The position numbers and the translations under genes are program-made. Of a stretch of DNA of 64,000 bases, positions 53,928-63,035 are shown piece after piece (position 1 is the first letter of the stretch; each line of letters starts with the position of its first letter). This stretch comes from Paenibacillus zeisoli. Lineage in GTDB: Bacteria > Bacillota > Bacilli > Paenibacillales > Paenibacillaceae. The stretch spans positions 23,444 to 87,443 of the forward strand of contig NZ_RZNX01000002.1 in assembly GCF_003994465.1 (NCBI RefSeq), in the 5' to 3' direction. The notes under the pieces are model-generated. The model was not told where the DNA came from. It saw only the letters and a list, made by a program, of their open reading frames with translations, and searched no databases.

Positions 53928-54755
53928 TTATGACCTTGCCCACGTCAGACTGTAGACTTCGAGCCGGATCCCCGCCTCTTCTCCTGCAAGTAATAATCCC
54001 TCCGTGCAGTACGCAGCCGTACTGCCGGTTGTATATATGTCATCTACCAGCAAGAGACGCAGAGGGGAACGAATTTGTCTATCTGGTCTTCTGTCTCTGT
54101 CTCTTCTGGACTCTAGTAACGATACGAGCAGATCTGAGGCCTCTGGCAGAGGCCGGAATACTGCGCGCATATCATTTAGCCTCTGCCTACGATTCTTAAG
54201 GCTCATCTTCTCGGTATCTCGTGCCCGCTCGAGCAGGGCGATGAGCGGTACCCTGGCCGCTGCGGCGGCGCCGGAGGCAAGCAGCTCCGCCTGATTGAAG
54301 CCGCGTTCTGCCAGCCTCTGGCTGCTTAGCGGCACATAAGCCACGGCGTCGACTCTCCATGGCTTGCCCAGTCTCTGGGCAAATGCCATCTCCGACGCCA
54401 GTGTCTTGTAGGCTTGGCCCATCATTCGGGCCAGCAAGGGGGCATAAGCTTCGCGGCCGCGGTATTTATACTGTGCGAGCCACTCACGCATCCTTGAATC
54501 ATACGCTACCGCGCTGCGATTCAGGATGAAAGGCCTTCTAAACGCGCCAGGACGGGTACAGTCCGGGCAGCCGATATGACGGCCGCACCGTGGACACCGC
54601 GGATGACGAATCCAAGGGATCTCCGCTACACATGTCCGGCACACTTCAGGGTAGTGCCGATCCCCAGTCTGCATAGGTCTCCCGCAGGCCAGGCAGATTT
54701 GACCCACCGGTGCAAGAAGCTGATGCAGCGGAGACAAGAGGCGGCTGAGATTCAT
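53928..54755 (-). CDS. comFC: ComFC-type phosphoribosyltransferase-fold protein
   Basis: 275 residues from ATG at 54755, behind GAAGGAGGGATTGTC and overlapping the comFA stop (ATGA). Zinc-knuckle cysteines lie at about 21-70 (CLACGRP, CRTC, CPRCGRHIGCPDC). The PRTase motif LLLVDDIYTTGST lies near 240. ComFC is needed for efficient DNA uptake, working with the ComFA ATPase in the cytosol. Confidence 0.93.
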   Translation of the reverse strand: MNLSRLLSPLHQLLAPVGQICLACGRPMQTGDRHYPEVCRTCVAEIPWIRHPRCPRCGRHIGCPDCTRPGAFRRPFILNRSAVAYDSRMREWLAQYKYRGREAYAPLLARMMGQAYKTLASEMAFAQRLGKPWRVDAVAYVPLSSQRLAERGFNQAELLASGAAAAARVPLIALLERARDTEKMSLKNRRQRLNDMRAVFRPLPEASDLLVSLLESRRDRDRRPDRQIRSPLRLLLVDDIYTTGSTAAYCTEGLLLAGEEAGIRLEVYSLTWARS

Positions 54756-57031
54756 GACAATCCCTCCTTCGCCGTTGCGTGCAGATAATTGCCGCGTCTT
54801 GCCAATCTGTTCATCTTCTTGATCTGATGGATAGCCCCGCGCTGGGAGGCCGTCCACTGCGGGGAGGCGAAGATGACATTCCCATTCGGGTCATCTTTGG
54901 ATCTTCCCGCCCTTCCAGCCATCTGTACAAGCGAGGCTTCATCGAAGAGTCCGCTGTCCGCATCAAGAATAAACACATCACTCCTAGCAACGGTGACACC
55001 CCGCTCCAGAATGGTGGTGGTCAGTAGTACACGAATCTGGCCCGAACGGAAAGCAAGGACCTTGTCCGCCCGGTGGATATCCTGGGAAGACGTCCCTTCC
55101 ACCGGGATTCCGCTGCCCAAGGCTGCCTGAATTATAGCTACCAAGGGTTTGATATGACGAATGCGAGAGACAAAAACAAACACCTGGGCACCACGGGCCA
55201 CGGACAGCCTGAGTGCTTTAACAAGCTGCAAGGGTAGGTGCCTTCTACTTAAGCATCGCTCAACCGGTTCTGCCTCAACATGCCTTGGAACCGGAAGAGG
55301 GTGCCCATGATAACGTGCAGGCACCTTGGCATGCGGCAGCCTACCGGCAGCGGCTGCATGCTGCATCGGCTTCGGTGGGGTTGCAGACAGGAAAATAAAA
55401 CTTCCATCCCGTTTACAACTGTTCTCTGCAGCATAGGCTAGCATGGAATCGTTATGATAAGGGAAGGCATCCAGCTCATCAATAATGACAAGATCAAATG
55501 CTTCATGGTATCGCAGCAGCTGATGCGTCGTAGCAAGAACAAGGCGGCTCTCCTCCCATCTCTGAGTGCTTCCCCCATAGAGCACTGCCACGGGCTCTTC
55601 CGGGAAAGCTTGGGCGATCCGCGGTGCCAGTTCCAGCACCACATCACGTCTTGGCGTAGCCACCAATGCTCTCCCGCCCTGATCCAGTACATAGCGCAGC
55701 AGTGGAAAGATCATCTCCGTCTTGCCTGCGCCGGTAACGGCCCATAGCAGGAACCGCGGCGGCTTACTGACCGGCAGCCGCTCTCTAGTCTGCGGCTGCT
55801 CCTTCGTCTGTTGGCATTCCTTTACCTGCCGCAGTTTCTCCCCATGGTACTGCTCCTTCCTCTGGCGCTGCTCCTTCTCCTGCTGCTGCTCCTTCCCTTG
55901 GCGCAGCTCATTCCAGTGACGCAACTTCATCGCCTGGCGGCTGTCCGCAGTTCTCGCATTTGCTGTAATCGGCGACCGCCTGCCTATCATAACTGCAAGA
56001 ACCTCGCGGACTCGATGGCTTAGTACTGTGACCGCTCTGAGTATGCTTGACCCCGGCGGCGTGCCTGCGCCATGCCGTCGCCCGGCTAAGCGGCCGCCCT
56101 CGGCAGGCCGCTCGGCCAAGAACCGCAGCGCGGCTGAAGCCGCCTCGCGCTGCGCAGGGCTCAGCCCCCACCGGTCCAGCTGGGCACCGGTGGGGGCTGC
56201 ATGGCCGGCCGCGCGGATGCCCGCGGCCGTCTCCGGCGCGCCGCGCAGCAGCAGCGCGCAGGCCCGGCTGCGCCCGAGCGCGAGGCAGGCCTCGCAGTAG
56301 GCGCAGGCCTCGCTGCCGCACGAGGCGCAGGGCGCCGCGGCGAGTGCCGCGCTTCCGCAGCGGTGGCAGCGCGGGGGCTGCCCGCGGCGCTGCAGGCTGC
56401 GGCTCACGGCCGGTGCGACGCCGGCCGTGAGCGCTATGCCCCCGCGAAGCTGCGCCAGCTGAGCGACTCCCCGCCAGCCGCTTGCGTACTGCGGCAGGCG
56501 GCTCTCCAGCAGCTGCTTCAGCTCAGGCACAAGCAGCGAGCGCCCTTGGAGCGCTTGGTTGAACTGCTCGGCAGCTTCCAGCGCATCCCCCCAATCCCTC
56601 TCGTCGTTAAAGTTCCCCCTCTGACACAGGCTATTTCCTGCCGGGCTGTGGCCCTGCCCTTTCATCCATAACCAGGTGGGCTGGATCTGGTCTGTCATGT
56701 GAGTTCTGCCGCCTTCTCCATCCCTTTCTTTCCTCATACGAAGAACTGTCTTCCCTCTTTCTTCCACCCCCCTCCATTTCGCCTTTGTCTCAATACGTTT
56801 AAGACACTCTATCCATTCCGTGGACCCATAGCTGTCCATCTTTGAATTACACTCCATATCATCACGTAAGGATACAGCCCTTCCAAGCGGGAGTTCACGG
56901 GCAAGAAGCAGCAGACACTCAGCATCGCTCTCTCTTCTAGATGTCCACCACTTCAGATCAGTCTCGATATCCAGACTTATGCAGCACTCCCACCCTCTCT
57001 GTCTACGAACCATATATAGAGCAGCTTTCAT
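54752..57031 (-). CDS. comFA: ComFA DNA-uptake helicase
   Basis: 759 residues from ATG at 57031 (behind GAGGGGG). ATP-dependent translocase that pulls transforming DNA inward. The N-terminal ~230 residues are poorly conserved. A four-Cys-type zinc motif lies near 230-265 (CHRCG, CASCG, CEAC). A Gln/Glu/Lys-rich insertion (about 375-425) precedes Walker A (AVTGAGKTEMIF), DEAH-like IDELDAFPY, SAT motif SATPP and helicase C motifs (MAGRAGRS). It is much longer than B. subtilis ComFA, and DNA under the zinc region (about 56040-56450) is strikingly GC-rich. comFB is missing. Confidence 0.92.
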   Translation of the reverse strand: MKAALYMVRRQRGWECCISLDIETDLKWWTSRRESDAECLLLLARELPLGRAVSLRDDMECNSKMDSYGSTEWIECLKRIETKAKWRGVEERGKTVLRMRKERDGEGGRTHMTDQIQPTWLWMKGQGHSPAGNSLCQRGNFNDERDWGDALEAAEQFNQALQGRSLLVPELKQLLESRLPQYASGWRGVAQLAQLRGGIALTAGVAPAVSRSLQRRGQPPRCHRCGSAALAAAPCASCGSEACAYCEACLALGRSRACALLLRGAPETAAGIRAAGHAAPTGAQLDRWGLSPAQREAASAALRFLAERPAEGGRLAGRRHGAGTPPGSSILRAVTVLSHRVREVLAVMIGRRSPITANARTADSRQAMKLRHWNELRQGKEQQQEKEQRQRKEQYHGEKLRQVKECQQTKEQPQTRERLPVSKPPRFLLWAVTGAGKTEMIFPLLRYVLDQGGRALVATPRRDVVLELAPRIAQAFPEEPVAVLYGGSTQRWEESRLVLATTHQLLRYHEAFDLVIIDELDAFPYHNDSMLAYAAENSCKRDGSFIFLSATPPKPMQHAAAAGRLPHAKVPARYHGHPLPVPRHVEAEPVERCLSRRHLPLQLVKALRLSVARGAQVFVFVSRIRHIKPLVAIIQAALGSGIPVEGTSSQDIHRADKVLAFRSGQIRVLLTTTILERGVTVARSDVFILDADSGLFDEASLVQMAGRAGRSKDDPNGNVIFASPQWTASQRGAIHQIKKMNRLARRGNYLHATAKEGLS

Positions 57032-57344
57032 CTTCTTCCCCCTCTTCACTAAGTCACATCTATATAAAAAAGCTGGCTAGAAACTCACTTTCTAGATCGG
57101 CCCCATGACTTCATAGAACCTCTCAACTGCGGCCAGTGCCCTCTTCAAATTACTTGAGATACAACTTAACGAACGGCCCGTGACGCAGAGTCGGCAGTGC
57201 TCAGCCGAATTCCTTACAATCAGAATCTCCCTTTCTCCGCACGCAAAAAAGCACACTCCCGGCCGCAGCCTCATGAGTGTGCTTCACACTGTATTATCAT
57301 ATATGGGAGCCAGCCCTTCATTAGCTCCGCGCTTTTGAAACCGT
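57032..57344. other. Gap upstream of comFA with two hairpins
   Basis: A strong minus-strand terminator at about 57246-57284 (AAGCACACTC/GAGTGTGCTT, T-run) ends the upstream 139-residue gene. A second hairpin CTAGAAA/TTTCTAG with a T-run after 5 nt lies at about 57064-57096, just ahead of comFA. It could be an attenuator or a spare terminator. No gene is supported. Confidence 0.6.
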
Positions 57345-57764
57345 TTAAACATGTACATATGGAATTTTGGCAGCCTCCATAGGCACTCGAAGATCGATAA
57401 GGAGCGCAGTCTCTCCTTCAGCCGCAGCCGCCTGACGCCTCATATCGTCTTCACCTTGCCTTCCGGAAAAACCATACACCGAGAGCTCCAAGTCACCCGA
57501 ATTCTTGATTAGCTGGGTTATGGCCAAGGTGTCATCTTCCGATCCTTCATCAAATACCGTTATCCGGCAGTCCCTTCCCCTTAAATGGGCATACCAGGAG
57601 ATTGCCCGAAGATACCACTCCATCTGCTGTTCGTGATTGCGGGTCACAAGAATATAATGCTCCCGATTAGGCGCTCCAGCCCTTCCGCGGACATACATTC
57701 TATGCATAAGATGCACCAGCACTGCGGCTAGGCCATAACACAACAGGATCCATACAGGAACCAC
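57345..57764 (-). CDS. Small membrane-anchored protein of unknown function
   Basis: 139 residues from GTG at 57764, chosen for AAGGAGGTGAG upstream. One membrane helix (about 4-22), then a soluble part with ILVTRNHEQQMEWYLRAI and ITVFDEGSEDDT. The latter recalls the nucleotide-binding region of GT2 glycosyltransferases, but there is no room for the acceptor half. I do not recognise the gene. It occupies the place of the fakB/yviA gene between degU and comFA in B. subtilis but is unrelated by eye. Confidence 0.7.
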   Translation of the reverse strand: MVPVWILLCYGLAAVLVHLMHRMYVRGRAGAPNREHYILVTRNHEQQMEWYLRAISWYAHLRGRDCRITVFDEGSEDDTLAITQLIKNSGDLELSVYGFSGRQGEDDMRRQAAAAEGETALLIDLRVPMEAAKIPYVHV

Positions 57765-57980
57765 CCTGCTCACCTCCTTATAGCGACAATATATGCCGCC
57801 ACAAGGCCGTCGGTTCCACGTCGTGTTGAGCAAATGCCCAGTTCCCCGGACAATCCGGCTATTACCCTCAGTTCCCCTTGAACCGAAGGAGAGGCGTGGG
57901 CTGACTTATATAAATTCACAAAAATTTATACCGCGCACTTATCCACTCAGCTTAATCAAGCTCTAAGATGCAGGTATGTA

Positions 57981-58709
57981 TTAGAGGGTTACCCATCCAT
58001 ACTTGATTGCATTGATAACAGCCTGAGTACGGTCATCTACTTCCATCTTCTGCAGAATGCTGCTGACATGGTTCTTAACCGTTTTCTCACTAATGAAGAG
58101 GAATTCCCCAATCATCTTATTGCTGCGTCCTTCGGCCATTAATCTAAGCACTTCAGCCTCACGACGAGTCAGCGGATTATCATCGCCAGCCACAAATTTG
58201 ACGCCGGCTTCACGGATCGCGCCATCCTCAGCAATCGCACCTGTCTCATTCAAATATTCCATCCGGCGAAGCTGGTGAATCAGCTTGCCTGTTACCTTAG
58301 GATGAATAAAGGCATGTCCTTCTGCAACGGAACGGATCGCATTAATTAGCGACTCAGCCTCCATGTCCTTCAGAAGATACCCTGTCGCTCCCTTGCGAAG
58401 GGTCTCGAATACATAGCTCTCATCATCATGAATGGAGAGAATGATCACTTTAATTTCTGGAAGAGAGGCACGAAGCTTCTCAGTAGCATCCACTCCATTA
58501 AGGAGAGGCATATTAATATCCATCAATACGATTTCAGGGTTAAAACGCTGGCAGCAATCCAGTACTTGCGTACCGTCGCTACACTCGCCTACAACCTCAA
58601 TATCTTCTTCCATATTCAGAATCCGCTTGAGGCCCTCCCGAAACAGTTGGTGATCGTCAGCTAAGAGAACTTTAATTGGTCGTTTGCTAGTATAAATAAG
58701 GTTATCCAT
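57981..58709 (-). CDS. degU: Two-component response regulator DegU
   Basis: 242 residues. Receiver domain with phospho-acceptor D64 (VLMDINMP) and acidic pocket LLADDH. C-terminal LuxR/NarL HTH (about 178-240: [23 protein letters not shown] split by standard spacing). It controls exoenzymes, competence, motility and biofilm genes in Bacillus. Start is 2 bp beyond the degS stop. Confidence 0.97.
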   Translation of the reverse strand: MDNLIYTSKRPIKVLLADDHQLFREGLKRILNMEEDIEVVGECSDGTQVLDCCQRFNPEIVLMDINMPLLNGVDATEKLRASLPEIKVIILSIHDDESYVFETLRKGATGYLLKDMEAESLINAIRSVAEGHAFIHPKVTGKLIHQLRRMEYLNETGAIAEDGAIREAGVKFVAGDDNPLTRREAEVLRLMAEGRSNKMIGEFLFISEKTVKNHVSSILQKMEVDDRTQAVINAIKYGWVTL

Positions 58710-58710
58710 C

Positions 58711-59874
58711 CTATTGCTCCTTTCTCTTCTCTACGTTAGTCGGGATATGAATGATGATTTTGGTACCCTGGTTCTCGGCGGATTCAATCTCCATTCTTCC
58801 TTCCAGGAGTTCAACACGCTCGCGCATGCCGATCAGCCCGAAATGAGAATGCTCCTTGGTCTTTTGCTCCAGGGATTCCACTCGAAATCCAAGACCATTA
58901 TCCTGTACCACAATTTTGATCATTTGAGCCTGGTAAGTGATCTCCACCCCAACAAACGTAGGGTAAGCATGCTTTGCCGCATTGGTGAGGGCTTCCTGCA
59001 CCAACCGGAAAATGGCTGCTTCCATGGCGGAAGACAGGCGCTGCTCTTTCCCTCTGGTCTCGAAAGTTGCACGAATTTTCGATTTTTCTTCATAGTCATG
59101 AACATATTTACGGAGAGTCGGAATCAGTCCAAGATCGTCAAGTGCCATAGGCCGGAGATTAAAAATAACTTTGCGCATCTCTTCCAGACTGGCACGAACC
59201 TGACCCTTCAAGTCTACTATTTCGTCTTGGACCATCTTAAATTCCTGCTTCACAAGCATCCTTTCCACAATTTCCGTCCTAAGAACTAGATTTGCGAGAA
59301 GCTGGGCAGGACCATCATGAATTTCTCTTGAAATCCTTTTTCTTTCTTCCTCTTGAGCCAAAATGATCTTCAAGCCGATGATTTGACGGTTCTTCGCAGA
59401 TTCAAGTATCCGGGTAACTTGTCCAAGCTCACCGGACAGATACTCCAGAACAACCCCCATTTGGCTGCCGATGGTCTCGGCACGTTCTACCGACTTCTCC
59501 ACATTCCTTGCCCTCTTCTGTAGCTCGTCCCTCCGAGCTTTCAGGTACATTTCTTTCTCACGATAAATCATTAGATCCAGCTGAAGCTGAGTGGCCACCT
59601 CATACGCCTGTTTGATATCCTCTTCCTTGTACCGCACAAAATCCCGGCTGACTTCAGTCAGCCGGATTCGTGAACGGCGATAATTCAGTTCAAGCTGGTC
59701 AACCTTCTCCACCGTCTCGGCGGTCTCTTTCATGACCAGCTGCACTTCATTATTAAGCGTCTTCAGCTCCTGACGGGCTGAATCGAGAATCTCGAACATC
59801 TGATGCTTGCTGTTCTCCATCACGTTGATAGCGTTCTTTATAACGCGGTCGATCGCGTCGGCTTGAAAATCCAC
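58711..59874 (-). CDS. degS: Sensor histidine kinase DegS
   Basis: 387 residues, cytoplasmic. A long coiled-coil sensor region covers about 15-165. HisKA_3 follows with phospho-acceptor H186 (SREIHDGPAQ), then an HATPase_c domain (NAAKHAYP N-box, DNGLGF G1). Start is GTG at 59874 behind GGAGAA. Partner of DegU; no membrane helix, as in B. subtilis DegS. Confidence 0.96.
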   Translation of the reverse strand: MDFQADAIDRVIKNAINVMENSKHQMFEILDSARQELKTLNNEVQLVMKETAETVEKVDQLELNYRRSRIRLTEVSRDFVRYKEEDIKQAYEVATQLQLDLMIYREKEMYLKARRDELQKRARNVEKSVERAETIGSQMGVVLEYLSGELGQVTRILESAKNRQIIGLKIILAQEEERKRISREIHDGPAQLLANLVLRTEIVERMLVKQEFKMVQDEIVDLKGQVRASLEEMRKVIFNLRPMALDDLGLIPTLRKYVHDYEEKSKIRATFETRGKEQRLSSAMEAAIFRLVQEALTNAAKHAYPTFVGVEITYQAQMIKIVVQDNGLGFRVESLEQKTKEHSHFGLIGMRERVELLEGRMEIESAENQGTKIIIHIPTNVEKRKEQ

Positions 59875-59924
59875 TTGGGCAATTCTCCATTTCTTTCTTC
59901 CGGGTATATGTCAAACCTATCATA

Positions 59925-62627
59925 TCATGATTGGAGGGTGATCGACTTCGTTTTCTGTTCCCATTTTACAGCTATCCCTAGCTGTTCGGATACCAAACGT
60001 AGTGGGACCAAGGTCCTATTATTAATCAAAATCGGGGAAACGGCAACCTGTTTTCTTTTTCCATTTATAATAATGTCTTTGCTGCCAAGGGTTAAGTCCA
60101 TCATGGTTCCGCCCCGAAGTACGGTAATTCGCTGACTTGCACCCTCCCAATTGGCCTGTCCTCCAAAGTAATCGAGCACATAGCGAATCGGCACATAGGT
60201 GACATCTCCCTTCACGATCGGAGCCACATCCACGGTGATCTTCTTCCCGTCTGCAGAGATGGTCTTCTGCCCTACGGTCATGACCACGGTCGCGCTCTTC
60301 ATATTAGCACTTCCGCCCAGATCCGGTACAGAGAACTGGATATTGTCAAAAGCCACACTGCCTGTAAGCGCACGTTCGTCCTGACCGTCAGCCAGATTCA
60401 CCACATACACCCGCTTCAGCTTGGCAGATGAGCCGAGTCCTGATGTGGTGAGGTCAATATTCAGGGTCTTCCAGCCAGTCCAATCAACCTGCCGCGCCAA
60501 ATCTACATAGACCGATTTACCACCCACTTCGAACTCCGCGCGTGCCCAGTTCAGACTGGAATCTCCAAGCACATCAATGGACATGGAAGTTGGGTTCTCC
60601 GGAACACTCTTGCCGGTTGTGCCGTTTAACTGAGCATAAGCGTATTTATTCCCCGTTCCTCCGGTTAGATCATAATCCAGCTGAAGCACCTTGGAGCTTG
60701 CATGATCGCCTGTGCCTTGTACCACCTGAGCTTTACCCTTCGCTTCTACCGGAAGTCCTGTGAAGGCGATCGGATAAGACACGTTCTCAAAGTTCTCCCA
60801 AGTCTGCTGCCCGGCTTGACTGAGGATGATCACGGTACTAAAGCCATCGTATCTCGCGATGGCATAGCCTCCCTGTGCTCCCGGTTTGATCGATTGCACA
60901 GTTAAAGTACCCTCCTTCACGCTACCGCTGAAACCGATAAATTCCCATTTGAGAGCTTCAGCAGGGACTTTTACCGAGCTTCCGTTCTTCAGTTGAGCAG
61001 TTACCGAGATGTCAGCCGAAGTTCCTGCCACAAGCGGCAGGGATTGCGTGCTGGCTGTAAGACCGTTCAAGTCAGCTCCACCCAGTACATTCACCTTCAT
61101 ACTGGTCTTGGCTGATCCACTGACTGCCGTAATCTCCGCAATTCCCGGCTTGGCTGCCTTGAAGCTCTGGCCTGTCCAGACCAAGCTGCCGTTGCTTGAT
61201 TTCCAGCTTGCCTGAATTCCGGATGCATCTACCGGATTGTAATACGTATCATAGCCCTTCAGCTTATAGGACGCTTCCTGACCGATTAGGAGCGAGCTTG
61301 CACCGCTCACCTTAAGACCTTTCAAAGTGCCTTGAGGAGCCTCGCTGTATACTCCCAGACCACTCGCCACCAGACGCTGGGTCGTTCCTCCATTCGAAGT
61401 GCCGAAGGTCAAACCCACTTCGGTCTCTGCGAGCGGACGGTTGACCATGGTTGTTGAACCTCCACCATCCAGATCAAGCCCCTTCCATACCCCAATGCTG
61501 GTCATGAAGCCCTGAAGCTCGCTGAGCTTCATCCCGCTGCTATTCTCGTTCTTCTGTGCCGTAATAATATAGGCGGTATGTCCATCCTTGGAATAGCCTA
61601 CAGCAGTACGGGCAACCGGGCTGCTGCCGCTGATTGAGGAAGTTGAACGGGTAAAGGCTGCCGCCTTGCCGTTACTCACCAGCAGGGTGTGACCGCCGAC
61701 CATCATCGCCTGGGCGTTCGGGTCGAGCGTGTTGCCAGTCGTGACGGAGCGCAGCTGATAGTTGGCATCCACTTTCTGCCCCACAGCCAGGTGTGAAGTA
61801 ATATACGCTGCTGCGGTGCCATGGGCACGCAGGATATAAGCTCCCTCTGGAACCTCACCCGGAATAGCCGCACCCGGCGAGATTTGCTGCACGACATTGT
61901 TCTGAACAAGAACCTCGGTTGGCGTGGTTGAACTGTCTTTTGGCCGGTCTGTGGATTTCCAGGCACTTGTATAAATATACAGCGCGTTCACATGGCTGTA
62001 GCCTTTATCCGGCTCTGTACGGTAAGCTTCCTTGTTGATCCCGGCCAGCGGGAAGGTTGTTCCATCTTGCGCACGAATGCTTCCGTCAAAGGTATACTCA
62101 TCTATCGTGGGCGTTCCGCTCTTACTTACCGCAAAAGCATACATCCCCTGTAGTTCAGACGGACTTGTTATCATCGTCCCCTCCGAAATGGATGCGCCCA
62201 TAGGAACACCTTGGCCGTTCACATTGAAGAAGTCGGCATTGACGCCCGCTACGGCGCCGGTCTCTTTGGCCATACCCTGTACGGATTGACGGGTGGTTAC
62301 CTGTCCTCCTTTACCGGTCATGACATCCAGCTTGACATAAGGATTGGTCAAATCAACCTGAATTACGTCCGCCAGTACTTTGACGGTAGATCCGGAACGA
62401 GTGACGGCATATTGATAATGGGCCAGCTTCGCGCCCGAAGTAATGATCTCTTCCCCCAGCTTCACTACTGGGCTTGATGCCGCATAAGCACTATCAGTTG
62501 GAGCCGAAAGCGGTCCCAGACTTAATACAGGCTGAATCCAGATCAGCCCGGCTAAAGTCACTATGGCCAGACGTTTTCCTCTGCTGACGACAAACCCTAC
62601 ACGCTTTTCTTGATTTCTATCCGTCAT
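59925..62627 (-). CDS. Secreted phosphodiester glycosidase-domain protein with stalk domain
   Basis: 900 residues from ATG at 62627, which has GGGAGAG upstream; ATGs 21-27 nt earlier lack a ribosome-binding site. The signal/anchor segment is near 18-42. A phosphodiester glycosidase (NAGPA-like) domain (about 95-425) has GVNADFFNVNGQGVPMG, KDGHTAYIIT and LDGGGSTTMVN. Bacterial Ig-like and carbohydrate-binding-like segments follow. A copper amine oxidase N-like stalk domain (about 780-900) closes it. Probably acts on wall polymer or exopolysaccharide phosphodiesters (inference). Confidence 0.88.
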   Translation of the reverse strand: MTDRNQEKRVGFVVSRGKRLAIVTLAGLIWIQPVLSLGPLSAPTDSAYAASSPVVKLGEEIITSGAKLAHYQYAVTRSGSTVKVLADVIQVDLTNPYVKLDVMTGKGGQVTTRQSVQGMAKETGAVAGVNADFFNVNGQGVPMGASISEGTMITSPSELQGMYAFAVSKSGTPTIDEYTFDGSIRAQDGTTFPLAGINKEAYRTEPDKGYSHVNALYIYTSAWKSTDRPKDSSTTPTEVLVQNNVVQQISPGAAIPGEVPEGAYILRAHGTAAAYITSHLAVGQKVDANYQLRSVTTGNTLDPNAQAMMVGGHTLLVSNGKAAAFTRSTSSISGSSPVARTAVGYSKDGHTAYIITAQKNENSSGMKLSELQGFMTSIGVWKGLDLDGGGSTTMVNRPLAETEVGLTFGTSNGGTTQRLVASGLGVYSEAPQGTLKGLKVSGASSLLIGQEASYKLKGYDTYYNPVDASGIQASWKSSNGSLVWTGQSFKAAKPGIAEITAVSGSAKTSMKVNVLGGADLNGLTASTQSLPLVAGTSADISVTAQLKNGSSVKVPAEALKWEFIGFSGSVKEGTLTVQSIKPGAQGGYAIARYDGFSTVIILSQAGQQTWENFENVSYPIAFTGLPVEAKGKAQVVQGTGDHASSKVLQLDYDLTGGTGNKYAYAQLNGTTGKSVPENPTSMSIDVLGDSSLNWARAEFEVGGKSVYVDLARQVDWTGWKTLNIDLTTSGLGSSAKLKRVYVVNLADGQDERALTGSVAFDNIQFSVPDLGGSANMKSATVVMTVGQKTISADGKKITVDVAPIVKGDVTYVPIRYVLDYFGGQANWEGASQRITVLRGGTMMDLTLGSKDIIINGKRKQVAVSPILINNRTLVPLRLVSEQLGIAVKWEQKTKSITLQS

Positions 62628-63035
62628 AATATAAAGATACTCTCCCATCTTCATTACAAAATCTATTCATAGTACTCTCTCATCCTATTAATAGACTATA
62701 AAAAAACGGAAAAGTTACGAAATATAGCGAATTTTCTCCAGTTGTATTTTCTTCCATCATTTTGTCATTTTATTGAACTGAAGGGAATCCGTAGCGGGGG
62801 ATAGTGTTGGGGAGAGGACTGATCATATAGACTATCCCCTTGGGTAAAGATTGGCATCCTACTAGTTACCATGTTTTTCTCGTGTTCTATAGTTCGGCTA
62901 TTCAAGACAGAATAAGGACGCCTCGTTGTTGAAATCAACGAAACGCCCTCATATTAATACGTTATTTCTGCATGGTTAGATAGACTAGAGCTTAAGAGAA
63001 CATAAGTACATCTGTAGTTTGGAATACCTTTAACT
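62628..63035. other. Gap between surface-protein genes
   Basis: Holds the SLH-gene terminator at 62911-62948 and AT-rich sequence around 62655-62760, where the promoter of the phosphodiester-glycosidase gene should lie. No further gene seen. Confidence 0.5.
62911..62948 (-). terminator. Terminator of the SLH-domain gene
   Basis: A 13-bp stem with wobbles (62916-62928 with 62936-62948), followed on the minus strand by TTATTCTGTCTT. Confidence 0.65.

Noticed and set aside
57092..57274. Small minus-strand ORF of 60 codons upstream of comFA
   Set aside because: Its start lies inside the terminator hairpin of the preceding gene, and it has no convincing ribosome-binding site or family signature.
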